From IMG/VR virus record IMGVR_UViG_3300042991_000987, positions 1 to 39,087 of that record: a stretch of DNA of 39,087 bases. One strand, given 5' to 3'. The first letter of the stretch is position 1. Each line of letters begins with the position of its first letter. The translations under genes were made by a program, and so were the position numbers. The notes beneath the pieces are model-generated. The model was not told where the DNA came from. It ran no database searches and saw only the letters and a list, made by a program, of their open reading frames with translations. This document shows, one piece after another, positions 6,726 to 15,900 of this stretch. The DNA is from a virus.

Positions 6726-8216
6726 ATGAATCATAAACCAACCCCGGAACAAGAAAGAATATTCCTGTTCGTCAAGAAAAGACCAGAAAATGTGCTAATA
6801 AAAGCATATGCTGGTGCTGGAAAAACATCTACAATTGTTGAGGCGGTAAAATTATTGCCTAAAGATAAAAATATTATATTTTTAGCGTTTAATAAGCACA
6901 TTCAGGAAGAACTAAAAGCAAAATTGCCAGAACATGTTCGTTGTTATACAACATACGGTCTTGGTACGTCAGCAATTAAAAGAAAATATGGTGATAAAAT
7001 TCAATTTGATGAATTTAAGATCGATAAAATAATATTAAAAAAATCTAAGCAATGGAAATTGCATGAAGATTTCAAAAGCGATGAAGCAATTTTGGTTTAT
7101 CAGGACTCATTAAAAAAACTTGTTAATCTCTGTCGTTTAACACTCACATTAAAACCTGAATATGTTCCATATGTTGCGGAAAGATATGATATTAACATCA
7201 ACAAACCCAATGATATAAAGAGAGTACTTAAAGTATTGGATGAGGCAACTACCGACAGAAGTTCGTTTGACTATACAGATATGATTTATCTTCCGGCTGT
7301 TGATAAAAGCATCTGGATGTTTCCACAAGATTACGTGTTTGTTGATGAGGTACAAGATTTAAACAGATGCCAGATCAAAATAATTGAAAAAATCTTAAAA
7401 AGAGATAAAATAAGCGATAAAATAACCGGAAGATTAATTACGGTTGGAGATTTCTTTCAAGGTATTTACGGATTTAACGCTGCTGATGAAAAATCATTTG
7501 AATGGTTTGAAAAATATCCAAATACCAAAACATTACCATTATCGGTATCATTCAGATGTTCTAAAAATGTAATAAAGAAAGCACAAGAAATTGTACCGGA
7601 CATAAAAGCACTTGATGAAGCACCCGATGGTATTGTCAGAGAAGGCAATGTTCTTGAAGAAGCCGAAAGTGGCGACTTCATTCTTTGCAGAACAACCATG
7701 CCACTCGTAAAATTATTTTTTGAATTTTTAACTAAGGGTAAAAAAGCAATCATTAAAGGTAGTGACATTGGTATTCATCTTATTGAATTAATCGGAAAAA
7801 TTAATAATATTCCAAGACTTGTTTCATTTTGGGATAACGAATTAGCACAATACCGCAAAGATTTAAAAGCGAATGGTGTTATAAATCCAAATGAACATAC
7901 TGGATATGTAACACTTGAAGATAAAGTTAATGTATTATTGTTTTTAGCAAAATTATCTGATAGTGTTGCTGATTTAAAAAATAAAATCAAAACAATATTC
8001 ACCGATGAAATTCAGGGAATTTGTTTAAGTACCGTACATAAGATTAAAGGACTTGAAGCAAATCGTGTGTTTATAATAAGACCGGATTTACTACCAATGC
8101 AAAACACTAAAAAAGGTTGGCAAGTGATTCAGGAAAAGAATCTTGAATATGTTGCATATACAAGAGCAAAATTAGAATTAATATTCGATAATAAATGGAG
8201 TGACGAAGAACATTAA
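6726..8216 (+). CDS. UvrD/Rep-like superfamily 1 DNA helicase
   Basis: 496 aa, ATP-driven DNA unwinding, small for UvrD (about 720) and similar in size to compact phage helicases. Motifs in order: Q-like TPEQERIF (6-13), Walker A AYAGAGKTST (27-36), Walker B VFVDEVQDL, motif III GDFFQGIYGF, motif IV LSVSFRCS, motif V STVHKIKGLEANRVFI, motif VI EYVAYTRAK. The C-terminal 2B-type domain is reduced. Probably acts in replication or recombination. It shares the 6040 operon, consistent with transcription before the virion genes. Confidence 0.9.
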   Translation: MNHKPTPEQERIFLFVKKRPENVLIKAYAGAGKTSTIVEAVKLLPKDKNIIFLAFNKHIQEELKAKLPEHVRCYTTYGLGTSAIKRKYGDKIQFDEFKIDKIILKKSKQWKLHEDFKSDEAILVYQDSLKKLVNLCRLTLTLKPEYVPYVAERYDININKPNDIKRVLKVLDEATTDRSSFDYTDMIYLPAVDKSIWMFPQDYVFVDEVQDLNRCQIKIIEKILKRDKISDKITGRLITVGDFFQGIYGFNAADEKSFEWFEKYPNTKTLPLSVSFRCSKNVIKKAQEIVPDIKALDEAPDGIVREGNVLEEAESGDFILCRTTMPLVKLFFEFLTKGKKAIIKGSDIGIHLIELIGKINNIPRLVSFWDNELAQYRKDLKANGVINPNEHTGYVTLEDKVNVLLFLAKLSDSVADLKNKIKTIFTDEIQGICLSTVHKIKGLEANRVFIIRPDLLPMQNTKKGWQVIQEKNLEYVAYTRAKLELIFDNKWSDEEH

Positions 8217-8230
8217 TAAATTATTATATT

Positions 8231-8545
8231 ATGGAATGGAAAATTGCAATTACAAACAAACCGAATGAAAGAATTGTAGTTCGGTTCGATCCAAAAAATC
8301 AATATCTCGTATTCATTGGTCAGTATAAACCAAAAAATAGAGGTTGGATTGATTTTATTTTAATCAATAAACAATTTTTGTCTATTGATACAAAAATGAT
8401 GGAATATTTAATTACTGCTGAAGAAATTCAAGAAACGTTGTTATCAACGTATAATATCTTGAAAAAAAGAGTTGATGTATATAATAATATTGCCGAAGGT
8501 TTTACTGTAATTAAAGAAATTCAAATCCTTGACAAAGAGGAATAA
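8231..8545 (+). CDS. Hypothetical protein, 104 aa
   Basis: Begins MEWKIAITNKPNERIVVRFD with beta-strand-like alternation, followed by a helical C-terminal half. No family recognised. Last gene of the rightward operon, 14 bases after the helicase and directly before the terminator. Confidence 0.65.
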   Translation: MEWKIAITNKPNERIVVRFDPKNQYLVFIGQYKPKNRGWIDFILINKQFLSIDTKMMEYLITAEEIQETLLSTYNILKKRVDVYNNIAEGFTVIKEIQILDKEE

Positions 8546-8575
8546 AAAAAGGGTGGTTTAACCACCCTTTTTTTT
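8544..8575. terminator. Bidirectional intrinsic terminator
   Basis: Seven A, GGGTGG, loop TTTAA, CCACCC, eight T. It separates the convergent helicase operon and major capsid gene and can work in both directions. Confidence 0.9.
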
Positions 8576-8589
8576 CTCTATCCTATTGA

Positions 8590-10302
8590 TTACTGTAAGT
8601 CACCAATTCCGAAAGTCTGAAGACCATCGCAGAATATTCTACCAAAGTAACGGTTAAGAACCATTTTCTTTGCATAACGAGTCATGATACCACGAATCGG
8701 TGTGAAATCGAATGGGTTATACATAACCGGGGTCAACTGCATTGGTACATAAGGAGCATAGATGTAACCAGTCTCAAGGATTGATGTACCTTTATGTCCG
8801 ATAAGTACGGTATTTGCAGGTGCGTATGGGTCACGGTAAACGATGTAACGTCCACTAAGTGTTCCGATTTTTTCGATACCCATGTTATACTTATCCTGTT
8901 CAGGAGCAGCATTTGATACATGGAAATATTCAAGGTCATCGAATACTGCACTTACTTCAGGTGATACAACGATCCAAGAAGCACCACCACGAAGGGTTGA
9001 CTTGTGAATCTGAGCAGAAATCTGGTTGATCTTTGTTACCAAAGTCTGATTCCAGTCCTTCTGTACACCATAATAAGTGTTAGTACCTTTACGGAGACCG
9101 TTATAGTCCCAACGAGCAGTCCAAGCAGCACCACGTCTAAGGTCACGAAGAATTTCACGGTCAATTTCAGCAGCCATTTGTTCTGATAACAAAGCAGTTA
9201 ATTCTGCTTCGGCATCAATGTTATGGAATGCAGAAACGTCCTGTGCTAATTCAGGTGTCCACATAGCACGCATCTTACGAGTTTCAACTGATACAGTTAC
9301 CTGATCAAGTACGAAAGTAACTTCAGCCATCTGTGAATCTTCTTCAAGGTCGCTGTATACTCTGTAATGAGCAGTAAATGTAGTTGCACTTGCGCCAGTT
9401 AATGGTTGATAACCATCAGTACCTGCGTATTGTAAATCAAGGATAAGAATAATCTGTCCAAGATTGTTAACAATTGCCTGTCCGTATTTCTGAACTTTTA
9501 CGTTGAAAGGAACAGCATCAGAATCAGCAACAATACTCTCACTAACATAAGGTACTGGAGCACCCAATGTTAAATCAGCAGTAATTCTCAAACCAGCAAG
9601 GAATGATTCGGTATCCATTGGCACGCCAGCAGGACCTACTAATTTTCCTTCGAAAGTTGTTGAAAAACCACTAAGCATAACACTTACAAATCTGTCAACA
9701 CCGGGAACACCGCTAATAAGTGTTGTTCCACCAGTAAGAACAGTAATCTGACCCTTTGAACGATCAAATAATGAAGCACCTTCTTCGTTATATTCTGTTG
9801 CATAGAATGCATCATACAATGAACGAGTTTCGAAAGGTGTTCTTGCTGAGTAAGCAAGTTGAGCAGCATTTTGATATGCACCGTTAGGTGATGTATGGTC
9901 AACGCCACTTGTATGGCTACCACCTTCATAACCTTGATATGTATCAGTTACAGGAAGATTAGTCCTGAAAGATGCTTTTGGATTGATGTAGTACAATTTA
10001 CCAATCGGTAAGTTAAGTGCCTGTACAGACACGATATCGTTTGCTAAAAGTTTAGCAAATACCCTACGAATTACAGGGAACGCAACAGTTTCAAACTGTC
10101 CTGATGATGTTGAATCTGACGATTCGTTAATCATATATGACAACTGGTTTTCGAATAACTGTGCGCAGTTTTCTTTTACGTTACCTTCCAAACCTTCAAG
10201 AAGACCTATTTTCTCCCAACGATTTGTGGTAATTTCTCTTTGTTCACGGAGTTGTTTTAAACCAATATTACCAACTTCCGCACTTTCCATTAAAAATCCC
10301 AT
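8590..10302 (-). CDS. Major capsid protein, T4 gp23-like
   Basis: 570 aa (T4 gp23 is 521). HK97-fold shell protein. The sequence VIRRVFAKLLANDIVSVQAL near residues 77-96 and the segment containing PELAQDVSAFHNIDAEAEL, with LSEQMAAEIDREILRDLR after it, correspond to gp23 (MVRRAIPNLIAFDICGVQPM ... EL.QDL...H.lDAE.EL..IL..EI..EINRE). In T4 the N-terminal 65 residues are removed at LTE/A by gp21; here MINE60/S61 occupies the matching place, immediately before a Ser/Thr-rich stretch. It is co-oriented with scaffold and protease in the T4 order 21-22-23. No late box lies in the 19-base gap to the scaffold gene, so it is probably read from the 12090 promoter. Confidence 0.93.
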   Translation of the reverse strand: MGFLMESAEVGNIGLKQLREQREITTNRWEKIGLLEGLEGNVKENCAQLFENQLSYMINESSDSTSSGQFETVAFPVIRRVFAKLLANDIVSVQALNLPIGKLYYINPKASFRTNLPVTDTYQGYEGGSHTSGVDHTSPNGAYQNAAQLAYSARTPFETRSLYDAFYATEYNEEGASLFDRSKGQITVLTGGTTLISGVPGVDRFVSVMLSGFSTTFEGKLVGPAGVPMDTESFLAGLRITADLTLGAPVPYVSESIVADSDAVPFNVKVQKYGQAIVNNLGQIILILDLQYAGTDGYQPLTGASATTFTAHYRVYSDLEEDSQMAEVTFVLDQVTVSVETRKMRAMWTPELAQDVSAFHNIDAEAELTALLSEQMAAEIDREILRDLRRGAAWTARWDYNGLRKGTNTYYGVQKDWNQTLVTKINQISAQIHKSTLRGGASWIVVSPEVSAVFDDLEYFHVSNAAPEQDKYNMGIEKIGTLSGRYIVYRDPYAPANTVLIGHKGTSILETGYIYAPYVPMQLTPVMYNPFDFTPIRGIMTRYAKKMVLNRYFGRIFCDGLQTFGIGDLQ

Positions 10303-10321
10303 TTTATTAAGTTTTTAAATT

Positions 10322-12052
10322 TTATAAATTATTTTTTTTGCCTCTATGTTCCACGTATTCAATGAGTTTTTTCATTCTTTTAATATGCTCATCATCTGCG
10401 TAGGCAGTTTTTTCTACCACTTCATCAAGTTTTTGCTTTGAAGACGGCTGTATTGAGGCAGCAGCCTTTCTTTCAATGCTTTCAGTTAAAGTCTTTTTGC
10501 CTTCTTTCATTTCTGCAAGAACTGCTTTGTACTTCTTCTGTGATTCAGCGATACTATCAACCTTTTTAAATTCGTTGATAATTTTAATTTTATCATCTTG
10601 AGTTAATGCCAATTCTTCATTTACCAATAAATTATTAACATGTGCTAAATTGGTATTGAATATTGCCATCTCCTTTAATTGATTGCGATACTTTTCAAGC
10701 GCAGTCTTATAACCTTCCATTAATTTTGATGCTGCTACTTTGAATTTCTTTACTTCATTAACCCTTTTGGTCAACTTTTTATTATCTTCAATTAAGCCAG
10801 CAACTTTTTTACTTTCCTGTATTCCAGTTACCATTCCACTTGCACTTTGAACAGCAGAACGAGTATGCTGTTTGTGACTTTCCGGTTTGTATTCAAACCT
10901 TGGATGTGTTGCGGTAACTTTTTTATTGTTAGCATGTGTTATGCCCAACTGTTCATCAACAGGAACATCTTCTGACCTGCCTAATACTGCTTCAATATCA
11001 GCATCGGTAATTGGTGATTCCTCATCAATGAGAGAATCATCATAGTTACCACTATGCATTTTGTCAAGCGGGAAATTACCTTGATGCATTTCATCAACAG
11101 GTTTTTCATCAATGAGTTGGTCTGTAGGACCGTCATTGTGTAACCTGCCAACCTGACCAGTATCTCCAAATGTTGACTGACCTGCCTGATGCATTTCATC
11201 AACACCTAAATTCTTAATCATTTCATTAAGTTTATTTCTCATTTCGACAAGTTCTTGATATGGAACTCCACCACCTTGTTGTGAGCCAAGTTCGGTATTC
11301 AAATCTTCCATTTCAGATATTTCTTTTTCAATATCATCCATAGTAAATAATTCGTCATCCTCATCAGCACTCTCCAATGCAGTACCTGCACTATCAACAT
11401 CGAGGTCTGTTATATCAAATTCTTCGGTTACAGGAATAAGTTTCTTTGCCTTCTTATCGAAAGGTTTACCTTTACCAGCACCTTCTTCAACTTTTTGTGC
11501 TTTCTTTGCTTTCTGATCAAATGGATCACCATCACCAACAGTATCCGTGATTTTTACATCTTCTTCAACTGGTTCAGCAACGATATCTTTTCCTTCTTTG
11601 GCTTTCTCACCGAAAGGTTTGCCTTCGCCAGCAGTTTCCTGAACTGGTTCAGCAACAATATCCTTACCTTCTTTTGATTTTTCAACAAAGGGTTTACCTT
11701 CGCCAGCAGCCTCTTTAACATTGGCAACTTCTTTTGGCTTTTCTCCGAAGGGTTTACCTTCTCCTGCCTTTTCCTTTACGACCTTCTTGGTCTCTTTTTC
11801 TTGATTCTTCATAACAGATTCTTTATTAAATGTGTTATCATCTTTTTCAGACTCTTCGGTATCGTCCAATTTTTTATAGGACTCTTTTTTTGATTTATTT
11901 TTATTTTGTAATTCTTCTTTTAACAAGTTTTGGAATTTCTCTGGAAATTCTTCCGCTAATTTCTTCTTAGCATTAGCATCCGCAGCATCCATGATTTCTT
12001 TATAATCAGTTAATGCCTCTTTAATTATCGATGATTTTTTATCGTCTTTCAT
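10322..12052 (-). CDS. Prohead scaffold/core protein (gp22-like position) with tandem repeats
   Basis: 576 aa, highly charged, no globular domain visible. The C-terminal third (about 410-560) is a long Lys/Glu helix of the kind seen in T4 gp22-type scaffolds. The middle is unusual: five copies of G-[EDK]-G-[KD]-P-F-x2-K (residues 97-200), then VDEMHQ repeats (about 285-345) within an acidic linker. Encoded between protease and capsid protein, the position of gene 22 in T4. The scaffold guides prohead assembly and is normally degraded by the protease. Assignment rests on position and composition. Confidence 0.75.
   Translation of the reverse strand: MKDDKKSSIIKEALTDYKEIMDAADANAKKKLAEEFPEKFQNLLKEELQNKNKSKKESYKKLDDTEESEKDDNTFNKESVMKNQEKETKKVVKEKAGEGKPFGEKPKEVANVKEAAGEGKPFVEKSKEGKDIVAEPVQETAGEGKPFGEKAKEGKDIVAEPVEEDVKITDTVGDGDPFDQKAKKAQKVEEGAGKGKPFDKKAKKLIPVTEEFDITDLDVDSAGTALESADEDDELFTMDDIEKEISEMEDLNTELGSQQGGGVPYQELVEMRNKLNEMIKNLGVDEMHQAGQSTFGDTGQVGRLHNDGPTDQLIDEKPVDEMHQGNFPLDKMHSGNYDDSLIDEESPITDADIEAVLGRSEDVPVDEQLGITHANNKKVTATHPRFEYKPESHKQHTRSAVQSASGMVTGIQESKKVAGLIEDNKKLTKRVNEVKKFKVAASKLMEGYKTALEKYRNQLKEMAIFNTNLAHVNNLLVNEELALTQDDKIKIINEFKKVDSIAESQKKYKAVLAEMKEGKKTLTESIERKAAASIQPSSKQKLDEVVEKTAYADDEHIKRMKKLIEYVEHRGKKNNL
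11444..11767 (-). repeat. Five-copy GEGKPF repeat region inside the scaffold gene
   Basis: Encodes residues 96-203 of the scaffold. Repeat heads are AGEGKPFGEK, AGEGKPFVEK, AGEGKPFGEK, VGDGDPFDQK and AGKGKPFDKK, with KEGKDIVAEPV linking two units. Spacing is about 22-30 residues. Confidence 0.85.
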
Positions 12053-12089
12053 ATTATTCTAAAATCGTATCTAATACTATAATTTTTAT

Positions 12090-12098
12090 ATAAATACG
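12090..12098 (-). promoter_or_regulatory. Late-type promoter box for scaffold-capsid genes
   Basis: Minus-strand CGTATTTAT followed by ATAAAA, 37 bases before the scaffold ATG. The rest of the 131-base gap (12053-12183) holds nothing else I can name. Confidence 0.6.
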
Positions 12099-12183
12099 CA
12101 ATCTTATTAAAAAAGTATAATTTTCAATAAAATTCTTGTATTTTTAAATTATTTTCATTATATTCCCAACCATTGAATTTATG

Positions 12184-12909
12184 TTACAATAAGAATCGAT
12201 CTAATGCTTTTACGATCTTAATTTCATCTTCTTTAAGCATTATACCATTATTACTTATATGATTTTCATCAAATCCAATATTACTTGATTTATCTGGGAA
12301 TAAATATGCACCGGGCGTACTTGGTGTTGCAACTAAGTCAAAACCAATTAATTCAAAGTCGTTTTGCACAAGGTTTTCACCATTAACTTCTTTAAGTGTA
12401 CCAACACCACGTGATGAAATACCTAATTTAATTTTGTTCTGCAGATATAAAACAATTTTATCTCCAACAACCGATGCTATACCATATTTAATATATCCCG
12501 GAGATACTATTATTTTTAATTGTCCATATAATACATTTTCTTGTTCACCTTTTCCCCACCACATTTTCACAATCTTATGTGAAATATTTTGTAACGAAAT
12601 TATTGATGATTCTGGATGGTCTGCTTCTGATACTGCACTGTCAGTGCTTATTAATTCCTGATATGTTTGAACCTGTGGAATTAAAACATCTTTAGGATAG
12701 ATACGACCATTTTTGTTTTTAACACCCCATTTCTGTAAAATACAATTTATTAAAACGGGTTGATCCCACTTTAATTCAAATGCTTCGGTAAGAAAAGTGG
12801 GATTTAACTCACTACTAATAAATCCAGCATCACTTTCGATTAATATTCCAAATCCTGTTTGACCCGCTTGCAATATTTTGCCTTCGTTTAACCTTAATAT
12901 ATTGCTCAT
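12184..12909 (-). CDS. Prohead maturation protease, T4 gp21-like
   Basis: 241 aa serine protease of the prohead-protease family (T4 gp21, S77). Landmarks: KNGRIYPKDVL (67-76), ADHPE with catalytic His98, ISHKIVKMWW (109-118), GISSRGVGTLK with catalytic Ser165 or 166, and VQNDFELIGFDLVATPSTPGAYLF (181-204), where gp21 has QDDFxLxxxDIVADPSAPxA. It cleaves capsid, scaffold and internal proteins at Leu/Ile-x-Glu sites inside the prohead. Its own N-terminus has RLNE9 before Gly10, a plausible self-processing site. Faces the scaffold and capsid genes downstream and has its own late box. Confidence 0.92.
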   Translation of the reverse strand: MSNILRLNEGKILQAGQTGFGILIESDAGFISSELNPTFLTEAFELKWDQPVLINCILQKWGVKNKNGRIYPKDVLIPQVQTYQELISTDSAVSEADHPESSIISLQNISHKIVKMWWGKGEQENVLYGQLKIIVSPGYIKYGIASVVGDKIVLYLQNKIKLGISSRGVGTLKEVNGENLVQNDFELIGFDLVATPSTPGAYLFPDKSSNIGFDENHISNNGIMLKEDEIKIVKALDRFLL

Positions 12910-12926
12910 ATTGAATAATCTTTCCT

Positions 12927-12935
12927 ATAAATAGT
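12927..12935 (-). promoter_or_regulatory. Late-type promoter box for the protease gene
   Basis: Minus-strand ACTATTTAT, 17 bases before the ATG at 12909. One of a divergent pair with 12972. Confidence 0.6.
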
Positions 12936-12971
12936 TTTAAATGTTGTTTTGGATAAACTTTTTTATTGTTG

Positions 12972-12980
12972 GGTATTTAT
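12972..12980 (+). promoter_or_regulatory. Late-type promoter box for the hub gene
   Basis: GGTATTTAT followed by ATTTAAAA, 16 bases before the ATG at 12997. Confidence 0.65.
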
Positions 12981-12996
12981 ATTTAAAATCTGAATA

Positions 12997-15900
12997 ATGG
13001 CGAATAACATACGTTTAATTGAGCCTAATAATGTTAACATTAACACAAACATTGTAAATGGTATACCGCAATATCAGGATATGTTTATTTTTGCTGAGTT
13101 AAAAGCACAAAGTAGAGGTAGAACAGTTATTGTAACAGCAAATGATGGCAATGTTTCAAAGGGTGCATTTAAAACGGGACTCGAAAAACCAAGAAAGGCT
13201 AATCTATTAGGTGTAAATCAGAATGAGGAAGATAATAATCCGAATTATTTAAATTTTACAACAAATTATTATGATGGTAGCACTGGATCATATACCCAAT
13301 ATGAAAGTTTTGGTATAACTGGCATTAAAGTAATTATTAACTCATCTTTTATACCACAAGTTAATATTCAGTTTGTTGATTTGAGAGGTTTGTCATTTTT
13401 TAATAATGATAGTTCGCCTTATAGAATGCTTTTTGACTTCCCGCCACCAATTTTTGATTTAACAATTAAAGGATACTATGGAAAAGCATTAAATTATAGA
13501 TTACATTTAGTTAAATATACGTCAGAATTTCAAACAGAAACCGGAAACTTTCTAATTGACGCACAATTTGTTGCAATAACATACGCACCATTAACCGATA
13601 TTTTATTCAGATATGTTTACAATGCACCATTAATCAATAATCTAAATTCAATGTCTTCAGAATCATCTGATCTACCACAAAACACATTTGAATTAATATT
13701 AAAACTAAAAAATTTATATTCAGCAATTGAAGATAAGATAAAAAACTCTGATGAGACTAAAGAATATGAAGATATTCGAAAAAACATAAATAATATTGAT
13801 CAAATAATTTCGATAATATCAGCATACAGAAGTGACATTGACCTAAAAAAAACTGCAACGCCATATTTGGCAATGAGAAATAAAATCGCAACACCATTGA
13901 TGTATCCAAACAACGAGGAACAACCAAGCGCACTTTATGGATATGATTATGAGATGAAATACGTAAAATCATTAGAAGACTCAAACAACAATGACAGTAT
14001 TGAACAATTAGCCGGATTGTTTCAATATGAAAATCAAATATTAAGTTTGTCAACAAGCGGAATTCCATCATCTATGGATAAGAAATTATATATTGTTTAT
14101 CCCATACAGGTTCTACAACCATTAAATAATATTGATCCTGCAAGTTTGAAAAAGGCACAAGCAGCATTAGTGATATTCAGAACCAGACTAATAAACAAAT
14201 CAAAAGAGATTCTTGGTGACGCACTATCAATATCAAATATTGACGTATCAAATCCCGAACAATTTTTTTGTGACTATGATATTAAAACACAAAACAAAAT
14301 TAAAACAGCATATGTCGGAATTGATCTCACTAATTTATATCTGAAATTATATAAAGAAAGATCGAGATTAAAAGACGAAAAAGCAGATATTTCAAAAAAC
14401 ATCGCAACTAATATAAACAATATGATTATTGATAAGGTTGGGATGAAATTAACAATATATAATGTTTTTGAAGTTATCTGTAACGACATTGACAACTTTT
14501 TTCAACAATTACGTGTGGTTTCCAAAGATGCTGAAGATAGACATCATGTAATTCATAAGGATATTATTCTTGGTAGTCAATATAAAGATACTGAAGAAAA
14601 AATTTATGCGTTTCCATTATTTGTTGACCAAGCAAGAGTTGTTTGTGGTGGAACAAAAGAAGAAAGAATCGCACCAATTGCATTAAGTCAAAGAACAGAA
14701 CCTGACCCATTTCCAGAAATTCAATTTGTTAATGCTTTTATTCAAACATTCTTTTCTCAAAGAAATAAAGGAATGTTATATAATATGAGACTTGGGGAAA
14801 ATGATGATGGAACAAGTAAATGGTTGCCATTATCACCATTTGATTCAAAACTTGGAACTGATGATCCAAGAAGTCCATATTATGATACAATTCCAGTTGG
14901 TGATGCGGTCAACATATCATCAGATAACATGTTAAAACAAATTTTAGATATTGTTTTAAAAAGATATTACATCATATCTCAAAGTTCAATTTCTAATAGT
15001 TTTTATGGTGATAATAATAAGTCAAATAATGCCTATATTCAATTATATGCCAGTTCTGAAGCAGCGAATTTAGCAACTGCCGTTAACACATCTAAGGTAA
15101 TTAGTGATAACGTGAAGGACTTTGCGGATGATTATGGTCTAAAAAGGAATATTAGTGAATTTTACACATATTTAGAAAAAAATAATCAAACATTATATAA
15201 TTTTAATGATGTAACATATTTCGAAATAGCAGATGATGCGTATGCATATGCCGATAAACTAAACGCTAATTATGAGGGTGTTAGAATATATGATGGTATG
15301 ATTGAAAAACAAGTTCTTGGTGGCACACCAGACAAACCAATCGATAAATTTAAAAAAGTAGCAAGCAGAGGTTGGTTTTCGAAAATATTTGCGGGTAAAC
15401 TTCCTGAAGAATATTATGATTTTACAATGGAAAATGTGATGTATATTTTTGATGGAACTGATAAGAAAACCGAAGAAAATGCTGGTGTAAATTTATATAC
15501 CAGATTTATAACAACGCCAAGTTATTTTAATTATCCGATGCGAAGTAATGAACGAGAAAATGCACTACAAAATGGAAACAATGCATTTAGTAGTCTTGGT
15601 AATACTGATTCACGAAAATTAAAAACATTGGAAAATATTGTTGATTTATGGATTGATCAATTATCTGATTTTGATGAAGATATATATAGCGAAATAATAT
15701 CAGCACCATCTAAATTAGGAGCATTAGTGTTTCTTTCAAATTTTGGCTATACTTTATCTTGTTTTAACAAATATCCAAATGATTTAAATGATCTATTGTT
15801 TAACATACCAGCAGCACTTCAAGTTCCTAACTTTTTACCGCTATATATTGGAGCAATTGTCGATGCCAATGAATCAGGATGGAAAACAGATATCATTAAT

